Positions 61,341 through 64,000 of a stretch of 64,000 nt of DNA are shown piece after piece. Source of the stretch: Pseudoxanthomonas kaohsiungensis. Lineage in GTDB: Bacteria > Pseudomonadota > Gammaproteobacteria > Xanthomonadales > Xanthomonadaceae. The number at the start of each line of letters is the position of its first letter. Within the stretch, counting starts at the first letter, position 1. The stretch spans positions 1-64,000 of the forward strand of contig NZ_PDWO01000002.1 in NCBI RefSeq assembly GCF_010211765.1. The letters are read 5' to 3'. A program made the translations under genes and the position numbers. A model generated the notes under the pieces. It had not been told where the DNA came from. It ran no database searches and worked only from the letters and a program-made list of their open reading frames with translations.

Positions 61341-63320
61341 TCAGAGGATCGGCACCAGGCCCGCGCCGAAGGCGGTGAGCATGCGGGTGAAGATCGACTT
61401 CGGGCCAAGGCTGACCTCGGGGAAGTCGCCGACCGGCAGGTAGCAGCGGTGGAACGCCGGGTCGCGCCTGGGCACGGGCGCCGGGCACTCGGGACCGGGC
61501 TGGAACTCGTAGTTGGTCGCATACCGCCATGGCCACAAGTCCAGCACCGGCGAGGCCTCCAGCACCTTGCCCATGCTGTAGTTCAGGCCCGACAGCACCG
61601 GCGGCTTCTCCCGCGGCGCCACCGTCCACGAATTGCCCGGCGCGATGTCGCGGCGGATGCTGTCGGCCAGCGCGCGGGCGAAGGCCGGATCCTCGATTAC
61701 TACCACCGCCTCGGTGTTGTAGGTCTCGCTGCGCGGATCGAAGTTGTGCGTGCCGACCACCCCGATGCGCCCGTCGATTACCACCGACTTGGCGTGCAGG
61801 CCCATGCGCGGTCCTTCGCCGCTGACCGGCACCGGGCGGTTGGCCGGCGCGCTGGTGCGCAGCAGCGACGGGCGCGTCTCGGTACGCAGCTTGTCCTCGA
61901 CCTGGCCGTCGGCATTGGCGGCGCTGCCGCTGGAGCCGCTGCCCAAGCTGCCGCTGCTGCCGGGCAGGGGCGACCCGCCGCGCGCAGGGGAAGGCGTCGG
62001 CTGGGGGGCGACCGGTTCGCCCGGCATCGCTCCGCCGAGCGCGGGATCGACCGGCGGATCGTCCGGGAACGGCTTGTACTCGAAGATGTCGAAGCCCAGC
62101 TCGCGCACGTTGCGGCGCTTGTACTTGTAGGTGAGCGCATAGACGATCGGGTTGTCGGTCGCCGCCAGGCTGTTGGTCGACACCACCACGTGCGGCGGGA
62201 CCTCGCGCGCGCGCAGGCCGCGGAAGATGTCCAGCGCGCTGTCGGACAGCACCAGGTAGGGCGTCTGCAGCAGGATCCGCTCCTGCGCGCCGGCCAGCAG
62301 CCCTGCCAGGCCGGACGCACCGGCGCCTTCGCCATCCGGGCCCTCGCTGTGCTTCTGCGGCAGGTCCGCCAGGTACTCGACCTGGCCCACCGGCATCGCC
62401 CGCGACACCAGGCGCTCGTGGACCAGCTGCGGATCGACCGCGGCCCGCGATATCCGCTCCACGCGCTCCGGCCGCAGCGCGGGCACCCCGGGCAGGGGCG
62501 GCACCCCGCGCGCCAGCAGCAGCGCGGCCACGTCCTCCAGCCGCTCCACCGGAACGCTGCGCGGATCGATCCAGTACTCGGCGAAGTTGCGCTCCATCTC
62601 GCGCACCACCGGCCCGGCCACCAGCACGTCGCGGTCGCGGAAGTTGTACTCCGCGTCCCAGTCGAAGTAGTCGTCCTGGTAGTTGCGGCCACCGGCGATG
62701 CCCACCGCGTCGTCGATCACCAGCAGCTTGTTGTGCATGCGCTGGTTGAAGCGCCGGAAGCAGCAGATCACGCTGGCGGCGTAATCGAAGTAGCTGGGCA
62801 TCGCCTCGCCGAAGGTCGGGTTGTAGATGCGCAGTTCCAGGTTGCGGTGGGCGCCGGACAGCGCCGCCAGGATCTCCAGGTCGGCGATCGCCGACAGCTG
62901 GTCGATCAGCACCCGCACCTGGACCCCGCGCCGCGCCGCGGCCAGCAGTTCGTCCAGCACCAGCCGGGCGCTGTCGTCCTTGTCGAAGATGTAGGTCTGC
63001 AGGTCGATCTTGCGGGTCGCGCTGCGGATCAGGTTGATCCGCGCCAGCAGCGCGTCGCCGCCCTCGTCGAGGATCAGCGCGTAGTGGCGCGGCGGCCCTT
63101 CCGGTCCGGCCGCAGCCGTCTCGGCGAACGCGGTGCCGGCCAGGCCGCGCAGCTCCGACGGCACCGCGCAGCGGTCCGGGCGGCTGCAGTCGACCGCGTC
63201 ATCGCGCGCGGCCAGGGCGATGGCGGCGGCGCGGTCGCTGCGGGCCGCGCCCAGCGTGCCGCAGGCGGTGGTCGACAGCAGCAACGCGGCGATGGCGCAC
63301 AGGCGCAGCCAGCCGGTCAC
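61341..63320 (-). CDS. Phospholipase D-family lipoprotein (cardiolipin-synthase-like)
   Basis: A 659-residue protein with two PLD (HKD) motifs: HNKLLVIDDAVGIAGGRN near 210, and HAKSVVIDGRIGVVGTHN near 520. A signal with lipobox STTAC (Cys20) places it in the envelope. Between the two halves lies a Ser/Gly/Pro-rich linker (GGSPLPGSSGSLGSGSSGSA, about 460-485), not common in ClsC-like relatives. It probably acts on phospholipids, as a phospholipase or a cardiolipin synthase. GTG at 63318-63320 overlaps the YceI stop as GTGA, which decides the start. Confidence 0.88.
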   Translation of the reverse strand: MTGWLRLCAIAALLLSTTACGTLGAARSDRAAAIALAARDDAVDCSRPDRCAVPSELRGLAGTAFAETAAAGPEGPPRHYALILDEGGDALLARINLIRSATRKIDLQTYIFDKDDSARLVLDELLAAARRGVQVRVLIDQLSAIADLEILAALSGAHRNLELRIYNPTFGEAMPSYFDYAASVICCFRRFNQRMHNKLLVIDDAVGIAGGRNYQDDYFDWDAEYNFRDRDVLVAGPVVREMERNFAEYWIDPRSVPVERLEDVAALLLARGVPPLPGVPALRPERVERISRAAVDPQLVHERLVSRAMPVGQVEYLADLPQKHSEGPDGEGAGASGLAGLLAGAQERILLQTPYLVLSDSALDIFRGLRAREVPPHVVVSTNSLAATDNPIVYALTYKYKRRNVRELGFDIFEYKPFPDDPPVDPALGGAMPGEPVAPQPTPSPARGGSPLPGSSGSLGSGSSGSAANADGQVEDKLRTETRPSLLRTSAPANRPVPVSGEGPRMGLHAKSVVIDGRIGVVGTHNFDPRSETYNTEAVVVIEDPAFARALADSIRRDIAPGNSWTVAPREKPPVLSGLNYSMGKVLEASPVLDLWPWRYATNYEFQPGPECPAPVPRRDPAFHRCYLPVGDFPEVSLGPKSIFTRMLTAFGAGLVPIL

Positions 63321-63898
63321 TGCCCGTCCCCGCGCAGGCGCACGCGCACTTCGAGCCGGACCTCGCCGGTCAGCGCGAACTGCCACTCGCGCATGCCGTA
63401 ATCCGCACGCTCGATGGCACCGACCACCTGGATGTCGCAGTCGCGCCCCGGTTGCAGGCACGGCGCCGGTAGCACCCTGAGCTCTTCGTCGCGGGTCACG
63501 CCGCGCAGGCTCAGCCGGCCCTTCAGCGGCCCGCCCTCCCGCAGCAGCGCCGGCGAGTAGGGATCGGAGACGAACTCCATCCACGGGTACCGCACCGAGT
63601 CGAAGAAGCTCTGCCCGTGCATCCAGCTGGTATAGCGCGGCCGGTCGGGAATCACCGCCTCGCCCGTGGCCACGCGCAGGTGCACGCGATGGCGTCCGTC
63701 GGGCAGTGTCTCGACCCTGCCCTCGTAGCGCGGGAACTCGCCCATCAGCCGTTGGCCGAACCGGGTCCGGACCTCGAAGCCCAGCCAGCTGCGCTCGACG
63801 TCGAATCCCGCCCCGGCCAGTGGCTGGGCCACGCCGGACGGCAGGGCGCACAGCAGGGTCGCGCCCAACAGCCACGCATACCCCCGGAACTTCCACAT
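63317..63898 (-). CDS. YceI-family periplasmic lipid-binding protein
   Basis: A 193-residue exported protein. Signal peptide MWKFRGYAWLLGATLLCALPSGVAQ. The lipocalin-like YceI fold shows FDVERSWLGFEVRTRFGQRLMGEF, TSWMHGQSFFDSVRYPWMEFVSD and LKGRLSLRGVTRDEELRVL. YceI proteins bind polyprenoid or fatty molecules. A Cys pair (PAPCLQPGRDCDIQ) sits in the middle. It is coupled to the phospholipase-D gene by a four-base overlap, suggesting joint work on an envelope lipid. Confidence 0.9.
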   Translation of the reverse strand: MWKFRGYAWLLGATLLCALPSGVAQPLAGAGFDVERSWLGFEVRTRFGQRLMGEFPRYEGRVETLPDGRHRVHLRVATGEAVIPDRPRYTSWMHGQSFFDSVRYPWMEFVSDPYSPALLREGGPLKGRLSLRGVTRDEELRVLPAPCLQPGRDCDIQVVGAIERADYGMREWQFALTGEVRLEVRVRLRGDGQ

Positions 63899-63902
63899 TG
63901 CT

Positions 63903-64000
63903 TCAGGGCCACCAGTACGCCGTCAGACGGCCGAGGCCGGGTTCGATCGCCGCGGACGCCGGAAGTTCCGGCAGCGCGAGCACCGCCACGCCGGCCGGGG
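63903..64000 (-). CDS. Partial gene, C-terminus only
   Basis: An open minus-strand frame from the right edge ends in a TGA at 63903-63905. The last residues read LALPELPASAAIEPGLGRLTAYWWP. It stops four bases before the YceI ATG, suggesting one operon. In many relatives a cytochrome b561-like gene precedes YceI, but nothing in these 31 residues proves that. Confidence 0.45.
   Translation of the reverse strand, partial: PAGVAVLALPELPASAAIEPGLGRLTAYWWP

Overview
The window is high-GC DNA that reads as a gammaproteobacterium of the Xanthomonadaceae/Lysobacteraceae (Lysobacter, Luteimonas or Pseudoxanthomonas type). The evidence is an Ax21-family outer-membrane protein, a complete oleABCD olefin pathway, an NtrBC-GlnK-AmtB-GlnA block and many GTAG-type extragenic palindromes. 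It looks like ordinary chromosome. I saw no tRNA, rRNA, CRISPR array, insertion sequence, phage or plasmid gene. About 60 genes are described, plus a partial gene at each end.

Left part (1-15.6 kb). After a glyoxalase-fold protein and two small unknown genes comes an ECF sigma factor with its zinc-binding ChrR-type anti-sigma factor. Facing them is a tightly overlapping seven-gene operon: desaturase, FAD oxidoreductase, DUF1365, cyclopropane-fatty-acid-synthase-like methyltransferase, DUF1295 membrane protein, second methyltransferase and lipocalin. The divergent strand carries a fasciclin protein and an outer-membrane barrel. Three promoters of the form GRATCC-N18-TAnnnn lie before rpoE, before the desaturase and before the fasciclin gene. 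This points to one singlet-oxygen/membrane-lipid stress regulon. A PQQ-type sugar dehydrogenase, a DNA photolyase, an acyltransferase, arfB and truC follow.

Middle (15.7-34.4 kb). An M16 protease, a 115-bp tandem repeat array, ubiJ-ubiB and a DUF1328 protein precede the ole cluster. oleA, oleB and oleC-oleD lie on the minus strand, with a SEC-C protein and a YkgJ-like cysteine-cluster protein interleaved on the plus strand. Then come a DUF4156 lipoprotein, a second M16 protease, a short-chain dehydrogenase, a small secreted repeat protein behind a strong sigma-54 promoter, trmL and ax21.

Right part (34.4-64 kb). A convergent 0.84-kb region is full of long palindromes. It is followed by gpsA-secB-rhodanese, a thioesterase and the hemD-hemX-hemY operon. 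Further on are a DUF4010 membrane protein, a thiolase, sodC and a nitrogen block (ntrC, ntrB, an amidase, amtB, glnK, glnA) with NtrC dyads before both glnA and ntrB and a sigma-54 promoter before glnA. The end holds uppP, a META/DUF4377 lipoprotein, a TPR-sulfotransferase, hydrolase and acyltransferase genes, a second palindrome-rich gap, a phospholipase-D lipoprotein and a YceI protein.

Functional assignments rest on reading motifs in the translated sequences. No database search was possible.
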